This document shows positions 1 to 11,200 of a DNA stretch of 64,000 bases, one piece after another (within the stretch, counting starts at the first letter, position 1; each line of letters opens with the position of its first letter). The stretch comes from Bursaphelenchus xylophilus. Taxonomy: Eukaryota > Nematoda > Chromadorea > Rhabditida > Aphelenchoididae. The stretch lies in contig CAJFCV020000002.1 of NCBI GenBank assembly GCA_904066235.2, positions 9,982,001-10,046,000 on the forward strand, written 5' to 3'. The notes beneath the pieces were generated by a model. The model made no database searches. It saw only the letters and a program-made list of their open reading frames with translations, and was not told the DNA's origin. Both the position numbers and the translations under genes were made by a program.

Positions 1-163
1 GCTTCATTTTAAAGTCATTTCCATAAACTTTTACCTTGTTTTAGATCGAAAAATTTCAATTTCTTTCAAAAAATACCTAAAATTCTGGGAAATTTTGAAA
101 AAACTGTTTTTAAAATACGTCAATTATAAAATATCGTACTATTTTCTGATTAAACTCGTATAT

Positions 164-2055
164 TCACCTCTGAAACACACCATCTTGTTGTTTTTTGGGC
201 TCATCTTCCGGCTTTTCCTCTTCTTTTTTCGTTTCTTTTGCTGTTTCGGTCTCTTTTTTGGGTGCTTCCTTCTTTGGAGGTTTCTTCGGTTCCTCTCCCT
301 TCTCAATTCGTTTCCATTCTTCGATCAGCTCGCGTTGTCGTTGTGTTAGGGTCCTAAAAATCAAAAGAATAAAAAAAAAATAGAAAAAATTTGAAAAAAT
401 CTCTAAAAAATTTCAAAAAATACCGTAATCCCCTAAAAATACAACCCCAAATCAAAGCAAAACCCACTTCGGAACGCTAATCTTGATATTCACAAACTGA
501 TCGCCAGTTCCGATTCCATTTAGCCGTTTAATTCCCTTGCCTTTCAGGCACAAAATTCGATGGGAGCTTGTGCCTGGGGGGATCGAAATTACCGTGTCCG
601 ACTCAATTCCTGGGACATTAATTTGTCCGCCAAGGACAGCATCGGCCAAGCTTATTTCCACGTCCGTATGAATGTTCTCTTTTTCTCTTCTGTGGATCAA
701 CGACGGATTCACTTGGATGTTGAGGTAGACCATTGACTAAAACAAGGTCAAAAAACGTTGAAGATTTTCCTAAAACCCGAAAAAAGAAATTCAAAATCAC
801 TCACCTGACCCACTTGGACCCTGAGCATTTCGCCATTATCGACTCCGGCTGGAATGTAGACACCAATTTTCTTGTTTACCACCGTTTGTCCGGTGCCGGC
901 GCACGTTTGGCAAGGGTCTTTGTTGTATTTTCCAGCGCCTTTACAGTAGTTACAAGTGTGATTCAACGTGAATCCACTGAGAGTTGAGGTCTGGAAGCCT
1001 GTTCCACTACAATATGGACAAGTGACTTTGCTTTTTCCGGGCGCACATCCATTCCCCCGGCAAAAGGCGCAAGTGTCGATGGCATTTACGTTGATACTCT
1101 TCTGCACTCCTCGAGCTGCCTCTTCAAACGAGATCTTGACCTGCACTTGTTGAGAAGCCTCAAAACCATAAGATGAGCCAGCAAAATCGCCGCCACCAAA
1201 GCCCCCACGAAAGAACTGATCGAAAATGTCCTGAGCCGATCGGGAGGACTGATAATTCCAGCCTTGTTGAGTTCCTCGTTGATCGAATCCTAAAAATATC
1301 GACGGTTCCAGTCAAAGAAAAAAATCTCCGCTTAGGATAGCCAAAAAATTCAACAACAACATCAAAAACATACCTTGTCGACCAAATCCACCACCTCCTC
1401 CGCTCCGATAAGCATCATACTCCTTACGCTTTTGTTTATCACTCAGCACCTCATAAGCCTCCGACACCTCTTGGAATTTGTTGCTAGCATCCTTTTCTTT
1501 ACAGACATCTGGATGGTACTTTTTGGCCAACTAAAAATTAAATATGGATAAAACAAATTGCCTTACCTTGAGATACGCGGCCTTCACTTCGCTCTCTTTC
1601 GCAGTAGCTTGTATGCCAAGAATCTCGTAGTAGTTCTTAGGCTTACCTCCATTCGCGAATAGACGTTTTTCTGGAAGAAAATGGGGTTAGAATGTTGCAA
1701 TTGAATAAAAGATGTATGATGTAGGAAATTTCGAAGTATCTCAGTAAGATAAACTTCAAAAAGAAAAATTCAAGAAGCATCAGAGAGAAGACATATAATA
1801 CATGCTCTTCTAAAAATTTCAACATCAAACTTTGCCTCTTCCGCAAGTAATAACACTTTACATTTCTCAGGAACATCAAGAACAATATTGTTAAATTTCT
1901 CATTGCCTTCCTAAAATACAAAAGGAAAAAGATAAAAACTTACGAGAATATTCACTATTCAACAACGTCGCGCCATTTGCCGGCCTCAAGAATCCATTTC
2001 CGCTTAAACTAGCAATAAATTGCGCAGATCGGCAGAATCCACGTATTCCTAGCAT
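164..2055 (-). CDS. dnj-10: Mitochondrial DnaJ/Hsp40 co-chaperone (Tid1/DNAJA3 type)
   Basis: Six exons join in frame to 438 codons: 2055-1944, 1670-1567, 1530-1374, 1289-805, 736-468 and 353-164. Residues 1-37 are rich in Arg, Ser and Leu without acid, as in a mitochondrial targeting peptide. The J domain follows (about 50-113, starting NYYEILG) with the HPD motif at 78-80 that stimulates Hsp70 ATPase. A Gly/Phe/Gln linker runs to about 175. Four CxxCxGxG zinc-binding repeats lie at about 198-270 ([32 protein letters not shown]). The C-terminal client-binding domains end in the typical [12 protein letters not shown], with a Lys/Glu-rich tail. This is type I Hsp40 architecture; the targeting peptide points to the Tid1/DNAJA3 branch that works with mitochondrial Hsp70. 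The chosen ATG lies 9 nt after a GATTTAG acceptor-like site. The C. elegans-style symbol is inferred from family, not from alignment. Confidence 0.92.
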
Positions 2056-2429
2056 TCTTCAACGCTAAATCGAACTACTTATATCAATAAATAGTACAAC
2101 AACATGAAAACAGACGGTTTACCAAACAATCTTGGGTTTTTTTCTCGAATTCTTCTTATTTTTTTGCTTCGCACACTGCGCCCGACCTTATGATGAAGAC
2201 GCAGTCTGCGCCCGAGCCTTGCAGTCTGCGAAAATTGCTGTTTGCGGTAAAATGGCGCGAATTTCGTTGGACAAACAAAGAAAAGTTGTAAAATTATTTT
2301 GCGAAAGATTTTTTCGACGGATTTGATCGATTTATCGATATTGCACTTGATGTTCCCCTTTTTTCGTGAATTTTTGCGTTTTGATATCTAAAATAATATT
2401 GAATTTGATCCTTTCCGTTTCCAGGCACA
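2056..2429. promoter_or_regulatory. Divergent promoter region between DnaJ and ORC1 genes
   Basis: About 370 bp separate the two start codons, which face away from each other. There is no coding potential that continues across it. It contains a short GC-rich patch at about 2168-2235 with near-repeats of the type GCAGTCTGCG and CTGCGCCCGA; their meaning is unknown. ORC1's ATG follows a TTTCCAG acceptor by only a few bases, so the real ORC1 transcription start may lie further left, with the leader removed by trans-splicing or a 5' UTR intron. Confidence 0.45.
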
Positions 2430-5400
2430 ATGCTTCCAAGAGAAATCTTGGGGGATCAAGAGAAGTTTCTGTTTTACAAAGATCTTCCCAGTATTGATCC
2501 AAAAAGTCCAAGAGGATCTAGGTCGGCTTCCAAGAATCAAAAGTCTCCATTGAAGAGGTCCGCCAGCACCCACAGCATTGGAAAAGGTACGGTATGATGT
2601 ATTCTTTGTTCTTGAAAATTTAGGGCGAAATTCAGTTTTAAATCGCAGAGAATTTGCGATGTTGTGCATTATACTAGATTCTGATAAGATGGTGTAATGT
2701 TTAACGTTATAACTGCTCGGCTAATGGATTGTTTTGCATGAAATTTGGCACAGACTTGGTCAACGAATTTTACAAGCTGTTGTGAATATTTTTGACGCAA
2801 TTTCATTAAATTTCAGAGAATGTATCGCCTCGACTTAGCCGACCATCTCCTTCAAATAGGACTCCGAGCAAGAGTCCCAAAACTACTAACTCATCTCCAC
2901 GTATGTTTAGAACCACTTTTTTGATCTCTTACTGCTACACAATGGCATTTCTCGGCTAATTTGCAGCTGTTTTCATCAATCTTTCTACACCTTATTTTAG
3001 GTAAGCCCAGTTCAAGTCGTAAACCAATGAGTGCTCGGAATTTGTTCGACAACACTATGGACAGTACGATGGAAGTCGACACTCCGAAGAAAGCCAGCCC
3101 TGGAAGTAAGTTTGTTTTATCTTTTTTGCTTTTAGGCCTTCGAATATCAGTTGTCAAGTGTAATATAATTAAGGTCAAATCGATGCTGCATTATAATACG
3201 ATTGGTTTCAGAAAGACCAAGAAAGTGGAGCAAGTCAAGATCGAAGCCCCAGGAGAGTCCCCAAGGTTCGGCATCAAGTGGTTCTGCTCCATCGACACCT
3301 TCAAGTAGGTATCCATATCAAAAATTTTGGTTTTTTTATAGAGTTTGATTTCGTATTGAACTGCAATTAGTTTCATTAGAAAAATTGATGAATTTTATCT
3401 CCAAAAACATGAATTTCAGGAGGCAGACCAGTCCGTTCAGCTTCCCGTGGCATCAATTATTCGGAGGACATGGTCGTAGAACGTCGATCCAGAGCGACTA
3501 CTCCAAGTAAGAGAAAAGTTTGTTTTATTAGTGAATTTGATGTTTAGAGAAGTTGAAGGCTCCATCAAGAACGGCTACGCCGAAAAAGCAATACAGAACG
3601 AAGAATGAGAGCTATCCATTTTCAGAATCGGACGAAGAGGTCCCGCTGGAAGATATTTCAGGTAAAATACGGATTGCATTTGGAAAATTTTGTGGTATTT
3701 GAGGTGTTATCAGAAGATTATGATGTTGGCTAGGATTTAGAGTATTTTTTGATTGGGAATTTAGGTGCTTTTGGAGTTGAAAATGTTAAAGTGTAGCTAT
3801 GCGTACCTTATTTTAGTGGTTTTATGAGAATTTCTTCGGATTGGACAAGGGATTTTATTGTAAAATACGTTACACCTTTTGAAATAAATTATTTGAATAT
3901 TTTTTCCTTGTTTATAGATGTTTGACGAAATTTTTTTGTAATCTTTTGGTATAATTTACGAATTTTTCAGATGAAGAACAGCACACCCCGCCGAAACGCT
4001 CTAGAACTCATCGAACCCCGTCCAAAACTCCAACGAAACTCAACCAAAGTCCGGGAAAATCCCCCTTAAAATCGCCCAGACGAAAACTTTACGCGACTTT
4101 GCAGGATAATATGCAAAAATTGAACTTGGACCAGTCCATGAACACCTCAATGACCTCCTCGTGCCTTGAAGACGCCAAGAAGTTGCTTTGGAGTGACAGT
4201 GTACCGATTGAAATGAAACATCGAGAAGATGAGATCAAGAGAATTCGGGCCTTTTGTGAAGAAGGAATCAGGCCGAATTCGATCTCATCGGCATTGTATC
4301 TGGGTGGGTTTGGAGAGTTGGGAAATTATGAGAGATAATGGTCTGGAACACGATGCTGAATAAAAAAAATGGTCGAAGGTCAACCAGACAGCTAGTAAAA
4401 TACAATTTAAATCCCTTACAACTCAATTCAGCCAAAAACACAATGTTTTATTTACCCTTTTTATCAAAAATATTATATTATAGCATTCACAACAAAAAAT
4501 GGCTCAAAAAATCCCATAAAAATTATAATCCTGCTTTGCTATTCACCTACGGAATCGAATCTTCAATTCTAAACAGTTTGTTCATACTTTTGTTTATCTT
4601 TTTATATTATCCATGGCACCTCCACCCCAAAAAAAATAGTTTTATTTTTTTCAGTTTTTTCAAATCCCTTTATGTAATTACAGTGGTAGATCTGATCTAG
4701 AGGCAAAAAACGTACCATTTTGCATCCGGGAAGTATCAAAAACGCAGAAAAATACCTCCATCATTTTTTTTAATTGGAGAGGCGGTATTTTGCTGCGTTT
4801 TTGATACTTCCCGGATGCAAAATGGTACATTTTTGCCACTGTATCAGGCCCGCTACTGTAATTACAAATGGGGATTTGAAAAAGTGAAAAAAACTTCTTT
4901 TTTTTTGGGTGGAGGTGCCATGGATAATATAAAAAGTTGAATGAAAGTGTCGGAAAACTGTTTAGAATTGAAGATCGATTCGTAGGTGAATGGTAAAACA
5001 GGATTGGCCGAGAAATACAATTGAATATATCGAAAATTTTTGTTTTTCGTCAAATTTCACATGGATAATATAATTTGTTGACTAAAACGTTGATTTTGAT
5101 TTTAGGAGTAGTAGATTTAAGAACAGAAGGTGTTATGAGTTTTCCAATAGATAAAAGGCGGGTTTGTAATTTTTTATGGGTTTTTTTAGCCATTTTGTTT
5201 TCCATAATATAATATTTTTGTTAAAAAGGGTAAATAGAACATTGTGTTTTTGGCTGAATTGGGTCGTTAGGGGTTTAAATTGTATTTTACTTGCTGTCTG
5301 GTTCATTTGGACCATTTGTTTACATGTAGCATTGTGTTGTAGACCATTATCTTCATCATGAAAAAATTGGTGATTTTTAGGTATAAAATGATAAAAATAA

Positions 5401-7954
5401 ATTTCAAAACGTCTGTAAACACTCTGTGATGCTTATTATGTTTCCAGGCGGCGCTCCAGGAACTGGAAAGACCTCCTGCACTCTCCATGTTATCCATAAA
5501 ATGCAAAAGTCAAAGAAAAATAAGTTCACTTTTGTCCACCTTAATGCCGGACAAATGATCCGCCCGGAAGAGGTTTACATCCACTTTTACAAAGCAATTG
5601 GTCTAGACAAATCGGGAAAAAAGATCTCACAAAAAACTGCCAGAATGAAGCTGGGCACGATCTTGAGCATGGAGGATCAGACAAGACCTCCAATCATAGC
5701 TTTGGTGGATGAGGTAAGTGAAAATTTTTGATGAGGATTTAACAAGTGGGTTGTGAGGTAGATTTTGGGAGAATTTAGGGGTATTGGGATACTGTAGCAT
5801 AGAAAAAATCAAAAAAAAATGATTTGGGGAGATATTGTACAGTTTCTTCGAATTAAATGAGTGTGAAGTCTTTTTTTTTTAGTAGGAAATAGTGGAGAAT
5901 AGTGTCAAGTAATGAAAAAAAAGTTTGTGGGGTAAAATACGGACCATTGAGTAGAGAGGAAGACTTGACTCGAAATGTGAAACTTGGGTAAAGTCTTCCC
6001 CTTGGCAAGAAATGCTAGAAAACGTTAGAAAAACTCATAAAAAAGAATTTTAGGCAAAATACAGAGGTAAAAAAATGGCTGTGCTTTTCTATGTTTTATT
6101 TTTGGAAAATTTTTTTTAACCTTTTTTTCAAATTTCAGCTGGATCTTCTCCTCAGCAAAAAGCAAAGCGTTCTCTACGACATTTTCAATTGGTGCTCCCT
6201 CCCGGAGAGTCGGGTAAATGTGATCGCCATCTCGAATACCTTCGATTTGCCGCAAAGAGCCCTGGACAAGCGAGTTCAAAGCAGATTGGGCACGAATATG
6301 ATCCATTTCCACCCGTATGACTTCAAACAAATCAATGAAATTCTGGTCAGTCGATTGTCAGGATTCGGCGACAGAATCCACAAAGATGCGCTCAAGTTTT
6401 GCTCGATGAAGGTAGGGGTTTTTGGGGTGTTTTTGTCGGCACAGTGCCGATTTTTAGTTTTTGTTTTTTCGCACAGTGCAAATTTACGATTTTTTTCATC
6501 GGGTCTTTTAAAAATGCACTGTGCAAAATGGAAATCTTTTTCGAGAAATTTGTCGCCGTATTCGCACTGTGCAATTTTGTAAATTGTCGCAAAATGGACT
6601 GCACTGTGCAAAAAAAATAATTTTTATTTTTTGTTTTGCACTGTGCGAAGATAAACCAGTCTTCCCGCACTGTGCGGTACGACGGATTCGCACAGTGCAA
6701 ACTGGAAATCTTGGAATGAAATTTGTCGCCGTTTGCGCACTGTGCGGTTTTTGAAATTGTCGCAAATGGATTGCGCGGTGCAAGAAAATTATCAGTCTGT
6801 CGGAAAAATAACGGCGTATCGTCGCAGCAAAATGTCTCGCCTCGCCGCTATCGCGCACCAAATCCCAAGTCGCAGCTTGCAGTCGCAAAGCGATGATGAG
6901 CGACTCCGAGGCGCGACGATCCGCCGTTTTTTTCCCGACAGACCGATATTTTCATTCTTTGTTTCGCACTGTGCAAAGTCGAAATCTTGGAGGGAAATTT
7001 GTCGCTGTTTGCGCACTGTGCAATTTTGGGAATTGTCGCAAAATGGGCTGCACGGTGCAAGAAATTATTTTCATATTTTGTTTTGCACTGGGCGAAAACT
7101 CAAACGGTCTTTCGCACTGTGCGGTACAACAGATTCGCACTGTGCAATTTGTAACTTTTGCTGCTTGAATAATAATTTTCGACATTTGTAGGTCGCAAAT
7201 ATGAGCGGAGACATCCGAAAGTCGTTCGACATCATCAGAAGAGCCATTGATTTGGCCGTGGAGAAGGGCCATGACCAAGTCCAAGTTGAGGATGTCCATC
7301 AATCCATGGTGGAAGCGGGAGAAACCTATAGAATGCAACTGGTCCGTGGATTCAATCCCGATGAAATCAGATTATTTAAAGCTGTTGTGCGAAGTTTGAA
7401 AGCGACCGGATTGGAAATGGTCGATTTTACGAGGGTTTACAGGTCCTATGAAAGGGCTTGTGTGGAAGATCGAATTGAACCGCTGAGCTCATGGGAGTTG
7501 ATGCAGTTACTGAGGGATGGGGCTAGGTGAGTTTTGGGACTTTTTTTGGTTTTTTTGGGCAATAAATTTGTTTTTTTTTTTGTCTTTTTTTTTTTTGTTT
7601 TTTTTTTTTGAAGGAATTTGCGAGATTTTTAGCTTGTGATTTGAAGAAAAAATATTTTTAGGTCTAAAAATTATGAAAATCAAAAAATTTTTTGCTTATT
7701 TTTTGGGTGCAAATTTTATGGCTGCGTCTGGAAATCACGAGTTAAAAATTTTTTTTGCGCTTTATTTTTGGCTTGTTAAGAAAGTGAAAATGAAAAAAAC
7801 ACAAACATTTTTTTGAAAATAAAGTTTTATTTTCAGCATTGACTTCTACACCATTAACAAAGCCGAAGCCCAAATGAATCGTCTCATCAGCCTTGGATTT
7901 TCGGACTACGAAGCCGAATTTTGCCTCAGGCAGTTGGAATCCAAAGAAAACTAA
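2430..7954 (+). CDS. orc-1: Origin recognition complex subunit 1 (AAA+ ATPase)
   Basis: Eleven exons give 654 codons: 2430-2586, 2817-2900, 3001-3105, 3212-3304, 3420-3506, 3548-3661, 3971-4303, 5448-5713, 6139-6411, 7192-7526, 7837-7954. The first ~270 residues are basic and Ser/Pro/Lys-rich with many SP and TP sites, i.e. probably disordered and CDK-regulated; I see no BAH domain. The AAA+ core has Walker A GAPGTGKT (about 326-333), Walker B LVDELD (split across exons 8 and 9, about 410-415), the sensor-1 stretch VNVIAISNT, an arginine-rich sensor-2 region (MSGDIRKSFDIIRRA) and a C-terminal winged-helix region. Walker B with DELDLL is the ORC1 signature rather than CDC6. ORC1 binds and hydrolyses ATP in the complex that marks replication origins. 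Introns 7 and 9 are swollen by a 1-kb foldback and by a GCAC-N-GTGC array. Confidence 0.94.
4335..5352. repeat. ~1-kb foldback element filling ORC1 intron 7
   Basis: The left end GATAATGGTCT...ACGATGCT at 4335 reappears reverse-complemented as AGCATTGTGTTGTAGACCAT ending at 5352. The two arms can be followed inward for several hundred bases, through the shared ATTATCCATGGCACCTCCACC and its complement near 4610 and 4910. There is no transposase coding. This is a non-autonomous long-inverted-repeat (foldback) element inserted in the intron just before the Walker A exon. The arms are clearly diverged, so the insertion is not very recent. Confidence 0.8.
4688..4860. repeat. Nested short palindrome at the centre of the ORC1 foldback
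   Basis: An inner inverted repeat of about 75 bp per arm carries the module TTGCATCCGGGAAGTATC in both orientations (about 4719 and about 4806). The same module occurs in foldbacks near 11.46, 12.78, 55.1 and 55.26 kb, so it is a mobile or exchanged part of several different elements rather than a feature of this one. Confidence 0.75.
6437..7147. repeat. GCAC-N-GTGC palindrome cluster in ORC1 intron 9
   Basis: At least fifteen copies of GCACTGTGC, GCACAGTGC or GCACGGTGC lie between 6437 and 7147, spaced mostly 15-60 bases apart in AT-rich sequence. Interspersed are recurring phrases such as GAAATTTGTCGCCGT and TTGTCGCAAAATGG, also seen in the 18-19 kb array. The cluster stops at both intron ends. 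A separate ~160-bp MITE-like palindrome interrupts it at 6790-6948. Confidence 0.9.
6790..6948. mobile_element. MITE-like palindromic element (TATCAGTCTGTCGG ends), copy 1
   Basis: Terminal inverted repeats start TATCAGTCTGTCGG and continue through AAAATAACGGCG and ATCGTCGC; the other end reads GCGACGATCCGCCG and closes with CGACAGACCGATA. Length is about 160 bp with no coding capacity. A better-preserved copy lies at 62609-62751. From memory, elements with very similar ends are common in Caenorhabditis genomes; that recollection needs a repeat-library search. Confidence 0.75.
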
Positions 7955-8209
7955 CCAATTTTTTCATACATTTTTACAATTTTTTTTGTCATTTTTTTTA
8001 CTTTTTTTGGACCTACTCACATGTTTCATATATTTTTTACTCACTCATGTATGAATACGGATATTATTGTATAAATTTTGTTTTATTAAAAATTTGAAAA
8101 TTTTTTTTTTTTTTTGATTTTTTGAGGTTACTTGTGCCTGATGTATTTTATCGTTAATAATGTAAATTTATTCGTGTCAGAATGTAACGGCATAAAATAA
8201 AAAAAAATT
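7955..8209. terminator. Convergent 3' ends of ORC1 and the zinc-finger gene
   Basis: The two stop codons face each other across 255 bp of very AT-rich DNA with long T and A runs. A canonical AATAAA for the minus-strand gene is at 8172-8167, about 40 nt after its stop. For ORC1 the best candidate is the variant ATTAAA at 8085-8090. Nothing else is visible here. Confidence 0.55.
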
Positions 8210-11200
8210 TCAAGTTGCACTGTGGTCGATGTTCACTGGTTTTTCCGCACCTTGCATCATTTGGAGAAGTTGTTGCTGAAAAAAAATATTTCTTACCACA
8301 TTTTAACAATATTGACACTATTTTTCCTATAAAAAAGGTAACTATGAATTTAATGAAGTCTAGCTTACGGTATTTTCATCCTGTCCCATGAGTTGTTGCA
8401 GCAACTTATTCGACAAATCCACCATCATTTTGAAGGCATTGTCGTTGTTGAAACCCTTTTCCTTTTTGGTGTAAGAGGATTTCAAGGTCTTCGAAGACCT
8501 TGATCGGCGTTTTCGACAAGGCTCTTTGGACAAGGCTTTGAAATACGGGTTGGAATTGAGCAGACTTTCGGGCCGTTCAATGTGCTCGGGCTTTTGAGTG
8601 TTCTTTAACTAAAATGGGGAATAAATTTAATGGACAGGCAGTTATGGGTCAAAAATGGGAAGTGGAAGTACTGGGAGTGCGATCAATTTTACACTTATAC
8701 TCCGCGTACAATGTTTTGACCCCCCTCCTAATTCGGCCCTAAGTGTACTAATCCGGACCAAATTTGGTATATAGTCTACTCACAGGCTAATAACAAAAAA
8801 TAACATAGCAGGACATACCTTATAGTTGAATCGCAAAATCCAGGAGCAATTTTCAAAAATGACCCTAAAAAATCGAGGAAAAAGTTTTGACCCCCCTTAA
8901 ATAAAGTTAGATATCGCCAGCGGATATCGCCCAAACCTATTGTAATCGACGTCTCATACCTGAATACAGGTTAATAAATGGTTTTCCGTTGAATGCTTCG
9001 TTGCATTTGAGGACTCAACGCGTTAAACCGTTTTTGATGTAGAGCTGCCCAAAATCGTAAAAATCTTGCCCTAGAGCTTTCCAATAGCTCTAAATTGGAT
9101 TTATATTATGTGATTTAGACCTGTATTCACCTTATCCTTTCGATAAAAGTGCATGGTGACCTGGCGGCATAGATCCGGCAGATACCCTCTTGTCATGCCC
9201 AGCTTTGGCGACTCATTAGCTCTCTGGCCGAGGGCCTAGATATGGTCGTCAGGTTCTCAATGTAATCCTGAGACTCCTGTTTACACTCAGTAATGTAAAA
9301 TGCGTCGATTTGACACGTTTTGTAATGGGTTTCATTCAGCTTAATCTTGCGTTTGCCGTTACTGTAGATGCCCCCGAGGACGATCACATCCCCGCAGGCG
9401 ATTTGGCGTCCGATACGTCTCAGACGTGTACGGCGAGTGCCGTAGTTTCTTAAATTACGTGGGTCATCTAATGCAAGCCATTTTTCGTCGGTAAAAATCC
9501 ATTTGAAAAACTCGGTTTTCTGGTTAAGGTGCAGATCGGCAAAGTTGCGCCTGCAAACCATATGAGACCGTGTCAGTGGGAGTTTATTCTTTGTTTGAGA
9601 GTAAGTAGGAGTCTCAGGATTACATTGAGAACCTGACGACCATATCTAGGCCCTCGGTCAGAGAGCTAATGAGTCGCCAAAGCTGGGCATGACAAGAGGG
9701 TATCTGCCGTATCTACACCGCCAGGTCACCATGCACTTTTATCGAAAGGAGAAGGTGAATACAGGTCTAAATCACATAATATAAATCCAATTTAGAGCTA
9801 TTGGAAAGCTCTAGGGCAAGATTTTTACGATTTTGGGCAGCTCTACATCAAAAACGGTTTAACGCGTTGAGTCCTCAAATGCAACGAAGCATTCAACGGA
9901 AAACCATTTATTAACCTGTATTCAGGTATGAGACGTCGATTACGATAGGTTTGGGCGATATCCGCGGGCGATATCTAACTTTATTTAAGGGGGGTCAAAA
10001 CTTTTTCCTCGATTTTTTAGGGTCATTTTTGAAAATTGCTCCTGGATTTTGCGATTCAACTATAAGGTATGTCCTGCTATGTTATTTTTTGTTACTAGCC
10101 TGTGAGTTGACTATATACCAAATTTGGTCCGGATTAGTACACTTAGGGCCGAATTAGGAGGGGGGTCAAAACATTGTACGCGGAGTATATGTCAACATCA
10201 CTTATAAATTCCTGAAAGTTTTATCTGGCGCTTTGCTAGAACAACCAAGATATTCAACGCTCTTTGCGGTCGAGAGATAGGGAAAAGGTGGAGAGCGTTC
10301 AGAGAAAGAAGTTTTCCAGCTCTATCTTTCCGAACTGCGCTTGTAAAACATTTTTTTTTTTTGAAATTTAACTTACTAGATGAGAAACAGAATGCCGATT
10401 TAACACCCCTCTGATGGCGAAAATGTCCTACGTTTTTGAAGTTTTAACCTAATTTCGACATGAGCTAAATATCTCGAATATTGAACATTTTGGAATTGCT
10501 GGCACACAAATTGGCATGCTGTTTCTCGTATAGTAAGTTAAATTTCCACAAAAAGTCAATCTTTTCCAAGCACAGTTCGTAAAATATAACTGGAAAACTT
10601 ATTTCCCTGACCGCTCTCCACATTTTCCTTACTCTCTCGACGTCAATGATCGTTGAATATCTCGGTTGTCCTTGAAAAGCGCCAACTAAAATTTCCAGGG
10701 ATTTCTAAGTGATGTTGACACATATGTGCAAAATTTTTAAAAGTCTGTGCGTCGCCCAGTACTTCCGATTCCTATCTTTTGATCCATAATTGCCTTTCCA
10801 TTAAATTTATGCCCCGTTTTAGTTGAAAGTTCCGTTTGACTCACCTTTTTGCATTTACTCCCACTAAAATTGTGATGAGCCGCGATTACAGCCAAACTTC
10901 TTGAAGTTTGTGGTTTCATTTCGTCATCATCCTCGATATTTTCCACAATCCGATGCAGTTTATTATGCTCTGCCAACGATTTTCGAGTGGGAAAGCATTT
11001 CCCGCAGTCCTTGCAATTGTAAGGGTAATCAAAATGCTCACCAACGTGAAGATTGAGGTCGAAAATCGTGGTGAATGTCTGAAATTATTCCAGTTGATTT
11101 CAAAGAAGTCAATGATTTTGATAAGAAAAAGTTTAATGTACCTCATTGCACATGTCGCACTTTTTTGAGTGTTGCTTCCGATGTTCTCCAAGCAAGTATT

